Assembly (NCBI RefSeq): GCF_003052515.2
Contig: NZ_QARE02000002.1
Location: 367,650-431,649 of the forward strand
Source of the DNA: Pseudomonas sp. RIT409
GTDB lineage: Bacteria > Pseudomonadota > Gammaproteobacteria > Pseudomonadales > Pseudomonadaceae
Reading direction: 5' to 3'
DNA length: 64,000 nt
Below, piece by piece: positions 19,173 through 27,142 of the stretch; position 1 is the first letter of the stretch, and each line of letters begins with the position of its first letter. Under the pieces are notes generated by a model. It ran no database searches. It was not told the origin of the DNA and saw only the letters and a program-made list of their open reading frames with translations. Position numbers and translations under genes: made by a program.

Positions 19173-20078
19173 CTAGCCTTTGCCTTTCGTCCGGGTCATG
19201 TGCGGCCCGCCGTTTTTCTCGATGTACTGAATGATCATCCCCGCCACATCCTTGCCCGTTGTGGTTTCGATGCCTTCAAGCCCGGGCGAGGAATTCACTT
19301 CCATCACTAGGGGCCCGTGGTTGGATCGCAGGATGTCGACACCGGCGACGCTCAGCCCCATCACTTTGGCGGCGCGAATGGCGGTCATGCGCTCCTCGGG
19401 GGTGATCTTGATCAAGCTGGCAGTGCCGCCGCGGTGCAGGTTGGAGCGAAACTCTCCGGGCTTGGCCTGGCGCATCATCGAGGCGATGACCTTGTCGCCG
19501 ACCACGAAGCATCGGATGTCCGCTCCGCCCGCTTCCTTGATGTATTCCTGAACCATGATGTCCTGCTTGAGCCCCATGAACGCCTCGATCACCGACTCTG
19601 CCGCCGTTGCGGTTTCGCACAGTACGACGCCGATGCCCTGGGTGCCCTCCAGCACTTTGATGACCAGCGGCGCGCCATTGACCATCTGAATCAGATCGGG
19701 AATGTCGTCGGGCGAGTGAGCGAAGCCTGTCACGGGCAGGCCAATGCCCCGGCGCGAAAGCAGTTGCAGGGAGCGTAGTTTGTCTCGCGAGCGGGCGATG
19801 GCAACGGATTCGTTGAGCGGGAAAACGCCCATCATTTCGAACTGGCGCAGCACCGCGCAGCCGTAGAAAGTGACGGACGCGCCGATCCGGGGAATTACCG
19901 CATCGAAGCCTTCCAGCGGCTTACCGCGGTAGTGGATCTGCGGCTTGTGGCTCGCGATGTTCATGTAGGCGCGCAAAGTATCGATCACTACGACCTCATG
20001 GCCACGCTGGGTACCGGCTTCGACCAGACGACGAGTTGAATACAGACGCGGATTTCGCGACAGCACAGCGATCTTCAT
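19173..20078 (-). CDS. rimK: Ribosomal S6 glutamate ligase RimK
   Basis: 301-residue ATP-grasp ligase that adds glutamate residues to the C-terminus of ribosomal protein S6. It has the N-terminal RimK fold ([21 protein letters not shown]), the ATP-grasp nucleotide loop ([18 protein letters not shown]) and the metal-binding end ([17 protein letters not shown]). In Pseudomonas, RimK activity remodels the proteome and affects motility and virulence. Its ATG overlaps the TGA of the upstream rimB gene (ATGA), so the two are translationally coupled. Confidence 0.95.
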   Translation of the reverse strand: MKIAVLSRNPRLYSTRRLVEAGTQRGHEVVVIDTLRAYMNIASHKPQIHYRGKPLEGFDAVIPRIGASVTFYGCAVLRQFEMMGVFPLNESVAIARSRDKLRSLQLLSRRGIGLPVTGFAHSPDDIPDLIQMVNGAPLVIKVLEGTQGIGVVLCETATAAESVIEAFMGLKQDIMVQEYIKEAGGADIRCFVVGDKVIASMMRQAKPGEFRSNLHRGGTASLIKITPEERMTAIRAAKVMGLSVAGVDILRSNHGPLVMEVNSSPGLEGIETTTGKDVAGMIIQYIEKNGGPHMTRTKGKG

Positions 20079-20557
20079 GCAACACCTGTGGCAGAGGAAT
20101 TGGAAGCCGGAAAGGTCGGCTTGTCCTGAACGTAAGTGACGCCTGGGTTGACCACCAGTTGGCCGTCAATCAAGGCTTTGGAACCCAGAAGCAATCGGTA
20201 ACGCATGGCTTTTCGGCAGGCCAGGGTGAATTCCACTGGCCAGACCCGGTCGCCCAGAGCCATCGCGGTGCGAATGACGTATCGCACCTGGGCCTGGCCG
20301 TTGGAGCTTTTGATGGTCTTCATCGCCACCAGTTGCGCTTCGCAGCGACGATGGCGTAACTGCACGACGGTCCCCAGGTGAGCGTTGAAGCGCACCCACT
20401 GTTCACCATCGCGCTCGAAGGGTTCTATTTCCGTGGCGTGCAGGCTTGAGGTGCTGGCGCCGGTGTCGATCTTGGCGCGAAGGCCTGCGACTCCCAGATT
20501 GGGCAGCGCCACCCACTCGCGAAGGCCGATGACTGTGAGATGGTCGAATGTTTTCAA
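20075..20557 (-). CDS. rimB: Aspartyl protease-like protein RimB (ATP-dependent zinc protease family)
   Basis: 160-residue protein of the retropepsin-like family often labelled ATP-dependent zinc protease. The motif [14 protein letters not shown] near residue 30 is the DTGA active-site loop, and the second half holds [17 protein letters not shown]. In P. fluorescens the corresponding gene lies with rimK in the rim operon and is proposed to act with it in S6 modification. A rimA gene is not seen next to it. The divergent neighbour is hslR, 160 bases away. Confidence 0.85.
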   Translation of the reverse strand: MKTFDHLTVIGLREWVALPNLGVAGLRAKIDTGASTSSLHATEIEPFERDGEQWVRFNAHLGTVVQLRHRRCEAQLVAMKTIKSSNGQAQVRYVIRTAMALGDRVWPVEFTLACRKAMRYRLLLGSKALIDGQLVVNPGVTYVQDKPTFPASNSSATGVA

Positions 20558-20717
20558 AGCGATCCCGTACGTTTGCGCGTTCTGCCCACGATAGCCTGAG
20601 GCGCATGCGTGTGCATGCCCTTACTTATGTGTGGAAGATTCTAACCAAGCCCGAGGGTTACTGTACGCCCGGCGTTGCGTAGTACAGTTCTGACTATCAC
20701 GTAATTGAGGAATTCAG

Positions 20718-21119
20718 ATGACACAAAAGCCAGAGGAAGACGATAAGGTTCGTCTGGACAAATGGCTGTGGGCAGCACGCTTTTTCAAAACGCGTGCATT
20801 GGCCAAAGCGGCGATCGAAAGCGGCAAGGTGCATTGCCGCGGCGAGCGCTGCAAGCCGGGTAAAGAGCCGCGGATCGGCGATACGTTCGAGATCCGAACC
20901 GGTTTTGATGATCGCACGGTCGTGGTCAAGGCGCTGTCCGTCGTCCGGCGCGGCGCGCCCGAAGCGCAGTTGCTTTACAGCGAAACGCCTGAAAGCGTCG
21001 CCAGGCGTGAAAAGGCTGCCGATATGCGCAAGGCCGGAAGCCTGGGGCTTACCACGGATGGCAAGCCGACCAAGAAGCAACGGCGGCAACTCTTTCAGTT
21101 TCGCTCAGGGGATGACTGA
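20718..21119 (+). CDS. hslR: Ribosome-associated heat shock protein Hsp15
   Basis: 133-residue S4-domain RNA-binding protein. The S4 motif VRLDKWLWAARFFKTRALAKAA begins at residue 11, followed by a basic tail (GKPTKKQRRQLFQF). Hsp15 binds free 50S subunits carrying a nascent chain after heat shock and helps recycle stalled subunits. The start follows TTGAGGAATTC. It is divergent from rimB and convergent with the PAP2 gene. Confidence 0.93.
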   Translation: MTQKPEEDDKVRLDKWLWAARFFKTRALAKAAIESGKVHCRGERCKPGKEPRIGDTFEIRTGFDDRTVVVKALSVVRRGAPEAQLLYSETPESVARREKAADMRKAGSLGLTTDGKPTKKQRRQLFQFRSGDD

Positions 21120-21192
21120 GCGCTTTACAGAGCAGCAGACCTTACCGGCGGCAACGACGGATGCCGCCGACAAATCATGCTGAATGAGGACG

Positions 21193-22002
21193 TCAGGCAC
21201 GCGCGCCTGGCTTCATGATGCTCAGGCATCCGAGCAAGGGAAGCTTGCCGAACAGGTTGAAAAGCGGTGCCGTCACTCGCATCAGGAATCGTGTAGCGTG
21301 GGCTGCGAACGGTGTATAGCAACTCCAGGCGAGCGCGAGCAGGGCAATCATCACGCCCCCGATGTAATCGTCCTGCCCCCAGTGTGCACCCGCGACCAGC
21401 CGGGGCATCATGAACAGGAAGGCCAGCACCCAAATCACTACACGTTGGCCAACCGTGCGGCTATAGACCGTCATGAACATGGCCCAGATCAGCAATACGG
21501 AGGCGTGATCGCCCGGGAAGCTTTGGCTCGATCGATCCTTGAGCTGCCACTTGTCTTCGAGTGTGGGGAAAATTTCGCTGAGTTTGACCGCGTCCGGAAT
21601 CACCATTGAAGCGCTGTCGTGCTGAAGTGAAGTGTGATCTATGATCTTGGAGAAGACGGTACGGATGATGAGCAGCAGAATCAGGGTCAGAACGAACCCG
21701 ATCAGTGCCGCGCGGGTCTGTGCTGCTTTGAAGACCCAGTCGCCCTTGATCAGCAACATCAACAGAATCAGCCCGACGATGATGTCGAAGGGGCGCATGC
21801 TGGCGATGGTCCAAGTCCACAGCCAGGCTTTGTTTTGCGTGAGCGGCTGATTCAGAAGATGGAAAAACCACTCGTCGAATTGGGTAAAGGCCGCATGGCC
21901 CGTCGGCCAGATCCACACCAGCAGCAGTGCAAGCGCTACTAGATTACACAGCAGGAATTTTTTGGCGTTCCACTTGGGTTGGAACAGCGCTGGATAGTCC
22001 AT
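21193..22002 (-). CDS. PAP2-family membrane phosphatase/phosphotransferase
   Basis: 269-residue integral membrane protein with about six hydrophobic helices and the PAP2 signature: SFPGDHASVLL (the PSGH-like motif, near 165) and RLVAGAHWGQDDYIGG (the SR-x5-H-x3-D motif, near 202). The K-x6-RP element is degenerate. Related enzymes act on undecaprenyl pyrophosphate or on lipid A phosphates (LpxT/LpxE); the substrate cannot be decided from sequence alone. It is monocistronic and divergent from hslO. Confidence 0.8.
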   Translation of the reverse strand: MDYPALFQPKWNAKKFLLCNLVALALLLVWIWPTGHAAFTQFDEWFFHLLNQPLTQNKAWLWTWTIASMRPFDIIVGLILLMLLIKGDWVFKAAQTRAALIGFVLTLILLLIIRTVFSKIIDHTSLQHDSASMVIPDAVKLSEIFPTLEDKWQLKDRSSQSFPGDHASVLLIWAMFMTVYSRTVGQRVVIWVLAFLFMMPRLVAGAHWGQDDYIGGVMIALLALAWSCYTPFAAHATRFLMRVTAPLFNLFGKLPLLGCLSIMKPGARA

Positions 22003-22102
22003 AAAATGCCCCCATCGGCATGACAGTGCACCTGGTCGGTGCTAAATCGCGTTTTATAAGCGGTCGTCATCACTTTGTCATCACTTCAGATACCAATTTC
22101 CC

Positions 22103-23005
22103 ATGCACGATTTCCCGGATACCGATAACACCCAGCGCTTCATGTTCGATGACAGCGACGTTCGAGGCGAACTGGCCTCGCTGGAACGCAGCTACGCCGA
22201 AGTGCTGGCCAAACACCCGTACCCTGAACCGGTGGCGCAGTTGTTGGGCGAAATGCTCTCTGCCGCGGCCTTGCTGGTCGGCACGCTCAAGTTCGACGGT
22301 CTGCTGGTGCTGCAGGCGCGTTCTCAAGGCCCTGTCTCGCTGCTGATGGTCGAATGCTCGAGCGATCGCGAGTTGCGCGGTATCGCCCGGTACGACGAGA
22401 GCCTGATCCAGCCCGGCGCCACCCTGCAAGAGTTGATGCCCGAAGGCACGCTGGTCATCAACATCGACCCACGGCAGGGCAAGCGCTATCAAAGCATCGT
22501 CGATCTGCAAGGGGAGAACCTTGCCCGTTGCCTGTCGGATTACTTCGTTCAGTCCGAGCAATTGCCCACGGAGTTCTGGCTGTATGCCGATGGAAAGCGA
22601 GCGCGTGGTTTCCTGCTTCAGCAGCTACCCCCTGAGCGCCTGAAAGACGAGGACGAACGCCAGGCAAGCTGGCAACACGTTCGGGCGTTGGCCAACACGC
22701 TGACCGGCGAAGAGCTGTTGAGCCTCGATAACGAGACCGTTCTTCATCGTCTGTTCCATGAAGACGCGGTGCGAATGTTCGATGTACAGCCGCTGATTTT
22801 CCGTTGCAGCTGCTCTCGCGAGCGTTCCGCCAATGCCCTCGTCAGCCTTGGCGCGGAAGATGCACAACAGCTGGTCGCCGAGCACAACGGGATCGTCGAG
22901 ATCGATTGCCAGTTCTGCAACCAGCGCTATCTGTTCGACGCTACCGATGTCGCGCAACTGTTTGCCGGTGGCGGGGTCGACATCCCCTCCGACACTCGTC
23001 ATTGA
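22103..23005 (+). CDS. hslO: Redox-regulated chaperone Hsp33
   Basis: 300-residue cytoplasmic holdase activated by oxidation. The N-terminal chaperone domain begins [15 protein letters not shown]. The C-terminal zinc switch has Cys235 and Cys237 (CSC) and Cys269 and Cys272 (CQFC), the four residues that bind zinc when reduced and form disulfides under oxidative stress. A GC-rich hairpin with TTTT lies 32 bases after the stop. The location next to pckA is conserved in Pseudomonas (from memory). Confidence 0.96.
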   Translation: MHDFPDTDNTQRFMFDDSDVRGELASLERSYAEVLAKHPYPEPVAQLLGEMLSAAALLVGTLKFDGLLVLQARSQGPVSLLMVECSSDRELRGIARYDESLIQPGATLQELMPEGTLVINIDPRQGKRYQSIVDLQGENLARCLSDYFVQSEQLPTEFWLYADGKRARGFLLQQLPPERLKDEDERQASWQHVRALANTLTGEELLSLDNETVLHRLFHEDAVRMFDVQPLIFRCSCSRERSANALVSLGAEDAQQLVAEHNGIVEIDCQFCNQRYLFDATDVAQLFAGGGVDIPSDTRH

Positions 23006-23036
23006 TGTAGTGCGGGCGCCGGGCTGAATGGTTTCT

Positions 23037-23056
23037 GCCCGGCGGGCCGGGCTTTT
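23037..23056 (+). terminator. Intrinsic terminator after hslO
   Basis: GCCCGG (23037-23042) and CCGGGC (23047-23052) form a six-bp GC stem with a CGGG loop followed by TTTT. It is in the right place to end the hslO transcript before the pckA promoter. Confidence 0.6.
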
Positions 23057-23127
23057 CATTATGTAGTTCTGACAAGAGGGCCCTACCTTTTTTGGGCGGT
23101 TCTGGCATAATCCGGCCACTTTTTAGC

Positions 23128-23154
23128 TGTAGTAGTTTGGGTTTTTCTACTACA
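23128..23154 (+). promoter_or_regulatory. Palindrome upstream of pckA, candidate operator
   Basis: TGTAGTAG (23128-23135) and CTACTACA (23147-23154) are perfect inverted 8-mers separated by 11 bases. The element lies 42 bases before the pckA start and downstream of CATAAT (23105-23110), a possible -10 box. It could be a repressor operator or an mRNA hairpin. TGTAGT/ACTACA half-sites recall central-carbon repressors such as HexR, but the spacing is longer, so no regulator is assigned. Confidence 0.4.
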
Positions 23155-23196
23155 AAACGTTTGGAGCACTCGGCCAGCGGGCCGACGGGGAATCTC

Positions 23197-24738
23197 ATGA
23201 CGCAAGCCAATAACGCCGTTCACACCGATCTCAGTGTCGACGATCTGGTTAAAGAAGCCCTCAATCGCGGCGAAGGCGTACTGTCCGATACCGGCGCTCT
23301 GGTGGTCGAAACCGGCCATCGTACGGGCCGTTCGCCAGTCGACCGTTTCATCGTCGATGAACCGACCACCACGGATGCCATTGCGTGGGGTCCGATCAAC
23401 CGCAAATTCCCAGCTGACAAATTCGATGCGCTATGGGCGCGTGTGGAAGCGTTCAACAACGCTCAGGAACACTTCGTTTCTCACGTTCACGTAGGCGCGG
23501 CGGCCGACCACTACCTGGCCGTCAAGATGACCACCCAAACGGCCTGGCAGAACCTTTTCGGTCGTTGCCTGTTCATCAATCCGGCCCAATACAACCCGGC
23601 CGGTCGTGAAGAGTGGCAAGTGCTGAACGTTGCCAATTTCGAGTGCGTGCCCGAGCGTGACGGCACCAACTCCGATGGTTGCGTCATCCTCAACTTCGCT
23701 CAGAAGAAGGTCTTGATCGCGGGTATGCGGTACGCCGGCGAGATGAAAAAAGCCATGTTCTCGGTGCAGAACTTCCTGCTCCCAGCCGCGGATGTGCTGC
23801 CAATGCACTGTGCCGCCAACATTGGTGAGGAAGGCGATGTCACCCTGTTCTTCGGCCTGTCGGGCACCGGCAAGACCACCCTGTCCGCCGACGAAAGCCG
23901 TTACCTGATCGGTGACGACGAGCACGGCTGGGGCGAGGGCGTGGTGTTCAACATCGAGGGCGGTTGCTACGCCAAGTGCATCGACCTCTCCGAGAAGAAC
24001 GAGCCGGTCATCTGGAAAGCCATCAAACACGGCGCCGTGCTGGAAAACGTGGTTCTGGATGCCAACAAGCACGCCGACTACGCCGACAGCAGCCTGACCC
24101 AGAACAGCCGCGCCGCGTACCCGCTGGAGCACGTTGAAAAACGCTCCGAGAAGAACCTGGGTGGCGAGCCAAACGCTGTGATCTTCCTGACCTGTGACCT
24201 GACCGGCGTTCTGCCGCCTGTGTCGATCCTCAGCGAAGAACAAGCGGCCTACCACTTCCTGTCGGGCTACACCGCGCTGGTCGGTTCGACCGAAATGGGC
24301 TCGGGCGCTGGCATCAAGTCGACCTTCTCCACCTGCTTCGGCGCGCCGTTTTTCCCGCGTCCGGCGGGCGAGTACGCAGAGCTGCTGATCAAGCGCATCC
24401 GCGGCTTCGGCTCCAAGGTCTACCTGGTCAACACCGGCTGGACCGGCGGTGGCTACGGCGTTGGCAAGCGCTTCAACATTCCGACCACTCGTGGCGTCAT
24501 CGCAGCCATTCAGAGCGGCTCGCTGGTCGGTGCTGAAACCGAGCATCTGGACACGATCAATCTGGACGTGCCGAAGTCCGTTCCAGGCGTCGACACCGCG
24601 CTGCTCAACCCACGCAACACCTGGGCTGACAAGGCTGCATACGATGAGGCTGCCAAAGCACTGGCCGGCCTGTTTATCGAGAACTTCAAAAAGTTCGAAG
24701 TGAGCGACGCCATCAAGGCAGCGGGTCCGAAGTTGTAA
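23197..24738 (+). CDS. pckA: Phosphoenolpyruvate carboxykinase (ATP)
   Basis: 513-residue cytoplasmic enzyme converting oxaloacetate and ATP to phosphoenolpyruvate, the gateway of gluconeogenesis. It shows [12 protein letters not shown] at the N-terminus, the metal-site region [13 protein letters not shown], the kinase-1a P loop [13 protein letters not shown], and [15 protein letters not shown]. The start [13 protein letters not shown] at 23197 fits the Pseudomonas family; the frame is open 35 codons further up across the leader palindrome but that part is not conserved-looking. A perfect terminator follows. Confidence 0.97.
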   Translation: MTQANNAVHTDLSVDDLVKEALNRGEGVLSDTGALVVETGHRTGRSPVDRFIVDEPTTTDAIAWGPINRKFPADKFDALWARVEAFNNAQEHFVSHVHVGAAADHYLAVKMTTQTAWQNLFGRCLFINPAQYNPAGREEWQVLNVANFECVPERDGTNSDGCVILNFAQKKVLIAGMRYAGEMKKAMFSVQNFLLPAADVLPMHCAANIGEEGDVTLFFGLSGTGKTTLSADESRYLIGDDEHGWGEGVVFNIEGGCYAKCIDLSEKNEPVIWKAIKHGAVLENVVLDANKHADYADSSLTQNSRAAYPLEHVEKRSEKNLGGEPNAVIFLTCDLTGVLPPVSILSEEQAAYHFLSGYTALVGSTEMGSGAGIKSTFSTCFGAPFFPRPAGEYAELLIKRIRGFGSKVYLVNTGWTGGGYGVGKRFNIPTTRGVIAAIQSGSLVGAETEHLDTINLDVPKSVPGVDTALLNPRNTWADKAAYDEAAKALAGLFIENFKKFEVSDAIKAAGPKL

Positions 24739-24760
24739 GATCGGGTTCTGCTGAACGAGA

Positions 24761-24785
24761 AACCGCCCTTCGGGGCGGTTTTTTT
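24761..24785 (+). terminator. Intrinsic terminator of pckA
   Basis: AACCGCCC and GGGCGGTT form a perfect 8-bp stem with a TTCG tetraloop followed by at least five T. It lies 23 bases after the pckA stop codon. Confidence 0.93.
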
Positions 24786-24906
24786 ATTGATGTCTTTCCG
24801 ATCGCAGCATCACTTCATAGACCTCACCGATACGGGGTGAGAAAAGAACCACTCACTTTTTCCTGTCCTCATCGACAGGGTCAAAAGGAGTGCCAAAGCG
24901 GGGTGA

Positions 24907-25716
24907 TCAAGGCCGATAACTTCGCGCCGCTTCGCAATACTGTTCCTGCGCCAGCTTGTTCTTCTCTTCCTTGTCTCTGGCAACACGCTTGCTCCAGTCA
25001 CTGCACATGTCTTTGAAATACGGCTCGGCAGCGCGTCTGCATTCGCGATACTCAACGCTGTCACTTTTGAAATTCATGCAAACGCTGCTGTTTTCGATGT
25101 GGTTGTTATAGATGCGATAACGCGCTTCATAGCGGTTACGGCCGTCGACTTCACGGATGAATACCCCAGCCACATCGTAATGGGCAGTCGGTTCGGATTT
25201 GGGCCGGGTAGCTGATGAGCGGTATTGCGCCATGTATCGATCGGACACCATTCCTTGCGGGCGGGGTGCGTTGTAGTCGGTAGGTTGCGGATCTCCGAAC
25301 CGGCAGTTGATGACGTCGCGGTCGATGACATTTCCTTCCTTAAGGCAGTCATCCAGCCGCTTGGACGTTGCGGGTTGGGTGGCGGGCCTAGGGGCGATGT
25401 AGACAACTTGCTCGTTGGTGCGGATTTCCGGCGGCGGGGTGGTCGAGGTAGCCTCATCACTGGCCTCGATGGGCGGGGCAGTGACAACGACAACCGCCGT
25501 TGGAGGCTTTGCGGGATGAAACATCTGGGTAACGAGGTAGATGATCGTCCCAACCAATGCCAAGCAAATGGCGATACTGCTGAGCGGCCATGTCGTTTTG
25601 GCCGGGGCGACCTTTCGCTTGCCGGGATGTGAACCCAATACCACGTCGAACTGGTCGGATGCCAGACGTTGCATGACGATCTGCCCGTCATCTTCGGGCG
25701 GCTGTTTGAACGGCAT
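24907..25716 (-). CDS. Hypothetical single-pass membrane protein
   Basis: 269-residue protein I do not recognise. About 40 cytoplasmic residues precede one hydrophobic anchor (SSIAICLALVGTIIYLVTQMF, about 46-66). A Pro/Thr/Ala-rich linker follows, then a C-terminal periplasmic domain with six cysteines (for example LDDCLKEGNVIDRDVINCRFG, VCMNF and MCSDW) and many charged residues, which would fit disulfide bonding. It stands alone, convergent with pckA. The ATG is preceded by AGGAGAGGC. Confidence 0.7.
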   Translation of the reverse strand: MPFKQPPEDDGQIVMQRLASDQFDVVLGSHPGKRKVAPAKTTWPLSSIAICLALVGTIIYLVTQMFHPAKPPTAVVVVTAPPIEASDEATSTTPPPEIRTNEQVVYIAPRPATQPATSKRLDDCLKEGNVIDRDVINCRFGDPQPTDYNAPRPQGMVSDRYMAQYRSSATRPKSEPTAHYDVAGVFIREVDGRNRYEARYRIYNNHIENSSVCMNFKSDSVEYRECRRAAEPYFKDMCSDWSKRVARDKEEKNKLAQEQYCEAARSYRP

Positions 25717-25939
25717 TGCCTCTCCTTGGCGCGTCTCGGTTTCTGCGCGTCGAAACCCTGAATGGTTTTGCGAAGCGCGGGTGACGATGCCGCGAGGTTA
25801 AACGGCGCGATGTTGTTTTGCTAGTAGGGCCTAATCACTTTGCGCCTTAGCTCGCGCTTGGCGCCGGTCATTAATGGAATGCCTCATTGAGAGCGCTTCC
25901 CCGTATGATCGATTGATCGACCACTGGAAGGACTTCTGA

Positions 25940-26365
25940 ATGACGCCCTCACTTCGCGGCGACTACCGCCATTTCCAACCTATCACCACTCGCTGGCACG
26001 ACAATGACCTGTATGGTCACGTCAACAACGTGACCTATTACAGCTATTTCGACAGCGCAGTGAACAGCTATCTGATCGAGTGTGGTGGGCTGGATATTCA
26101 CAGTGGCGAGGTGGTGGGGTTCGTGGTGAGTTCGTCATGCGACTATTTTGCGTCGATTGCCTTCCCGGACCTGATCGAAGTGGGCCTAAGGGTCGGCAAG
26201 TTGGGTAACAGTTCGGTGCAGTACGAGCTTGCTGTATTCAAGTCAGGGGAGCAGGAAGCGTGTGCAGCGGGGCGTTTTGTCCATGTGTTCGTGGACCGCG
26301 CATCAAACCAACCCGTGCCGATTCCCGTGCCTTTACGTGTAGCCATGGAAAAGCTGTTGGTCTGA
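25940..26365 (+). CDS. 4HBT-type acyl-CoA thioesterase
   Basis: 141-residue hotdog-fold protein with the 4-hydroxybenzoyl-CoA thioesterase motif TTRWHDNDLYGHVNNVTYYSYF (Asp in the HDND element is the predicted catalytic residue). Enzymes of this YbgC/FadM-like group hydrolyse acyl-CoA esters; the chain length preferred here is unknown. It follows AAGGACTTCTGA before the ATG and stands alone. Confidence 0.88.
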   Translation: MTPSLRGDYRHFQPITTRWHDNDLYGHVNNVTYYSYFDSAVNSYLIECGGLDIHSGEVVGFVVSSSCDYFASIAFPDLIEVGLRVGKLGNSSVQYELAVFKSGEQEACAAGRFVHVFVDRASNQPVPIPVPLRVAMEKLLV

Positions 26366-26371
26366 AACGAG

Positions 26372-26395
26372 ACCGGCCGCTTTTAGGCGGCCGGT
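26372..26395. terminator. Bidirectional hairpin between convergent genes
   Basis: ACCGGCCGC and GCGGCCGGT form a perfect 9-bp stem with loop TTTTAG between the thioesterase and the glycine-zipper gene. There is no clear T tract on either side, so termination strength is uncertain. Confidence 0.5.
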
Positions 26396-26414
26396 TCAGG
26401 GATGACATTACGGA

Positions 26415-26885
26415 TCAACGATGGCGCCAGCCACGGTGGTGCCCGCGGTCATGGTGGCGGTGGCGAGGTCCATGATCGTAGTGACGGCGGTCGCCACGAT
26501 AGCCACGACGGTCATCGTCACGACGACTCTCTTCGCCCATGTAGTTGCCCAGCGCGCCGCCGGCGCCACCGCCCGCTGCTGCGCCAATGAGGCTACCGGT
26601 GCTGCCGCCGACGCTGCGGCCAATGACGTTGCCGCCCGCTGCGCCAAGGCCACCGCCAATGGCAGCTTCAGTGCGGTTATGACGGTTGGCGCCCACTGCG
26701 CCACCTGCGGCGCCGCCAAGGCCTGCGCCGATCGCCGATCCGGTGCTGCCACCAATCTGTTGGCCAACGACCGAACCCAGTACCCCACCCAATGCGCCGC
26801 CCACACCAGCGTTCAGGTTGTCGCCTGCAGAGGCGAACCCGGTGGCCAGGGAGAGAGACAACAACAGAATCGAGGAATACTTCAT
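26415..26885 (-). CDS. Glycine-zipper outer-membrane-type protein
   Basis: 156-residue exported protein. The signal peptide is MKYSSILLLSLSLATGFASA. The middle is a run of glycine-zipper repeats (GVGGALGGVLGSVVGQQIGG, GSAIGAGLGGAAGGAVGA, SLIGAAAGGGAGGALGNYMG) able to insert in membranes, and the tail is His/Arg/Asp-rich (HYDHGPRHRHHDRGHHRGWRH). Similar small proteins are envelope-associated with unknown function. The start at 26885 is used because the signal peptide begins there; an upstream in-frame start would put 14 polar residues before it. The His-rich tail suggests metal binding, which is only inference. Confidence 0.8.
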   Translation of the reverse strand: MKYSSILLLSLSLATGFASAGDNLNAGVGGALGGVLGSVVGQQIGGSTGSAIGAGLGGAAGGAVGANRHNRTEAAIGGGLGAAGGNVIGRSVGGSTGSLIGAAAGGGAGGALGNYMGEESRRDDDRRGYRGDRRHYDHGPRHRHHDRGHHRGWRHR

Positions 26886-27043
26886 GTCAGGATGCTCGTA
26901 GGGATGACGAGGCGATCCTGCAATCATGAAGAATTTGTCACAATCGAAATCCGACGAATAACACGATCTGTATACAAATCGATAAGTTATTGTTTTTGCT
27001 TTGGAACTTAAGGCTTTTAGACCAGTCTTAGACTACTTCAAAC

Positions 27044-27074
27044 AGGCCCGAATCAGACGATTCGGGCCTTTTTT
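27044..27074 (+). terminator. Rightward intrinsic terminator without an upstream gene
   Basis: AGGCCCGAAT (27044-27053) and ATTCGGGCCT (27060-27069) form a perfect 10-bp stem followed by a T tract on the + strand. Both flanking genes are on the - strand; read leftwards the hairpin is followed only by GTTTG. It may terminate fdhF weakly on the - strand or end an unannotated + strand RNA starting near 26900-26970. Confidence 0.7.
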
Positions 27075-27142
27075 GTGGGCATTTAATCCTGTCGCGTTAG
27101 GGGGCACCTGAAGACTGCTGTCTATCGATGCCCGCCAGCGAA

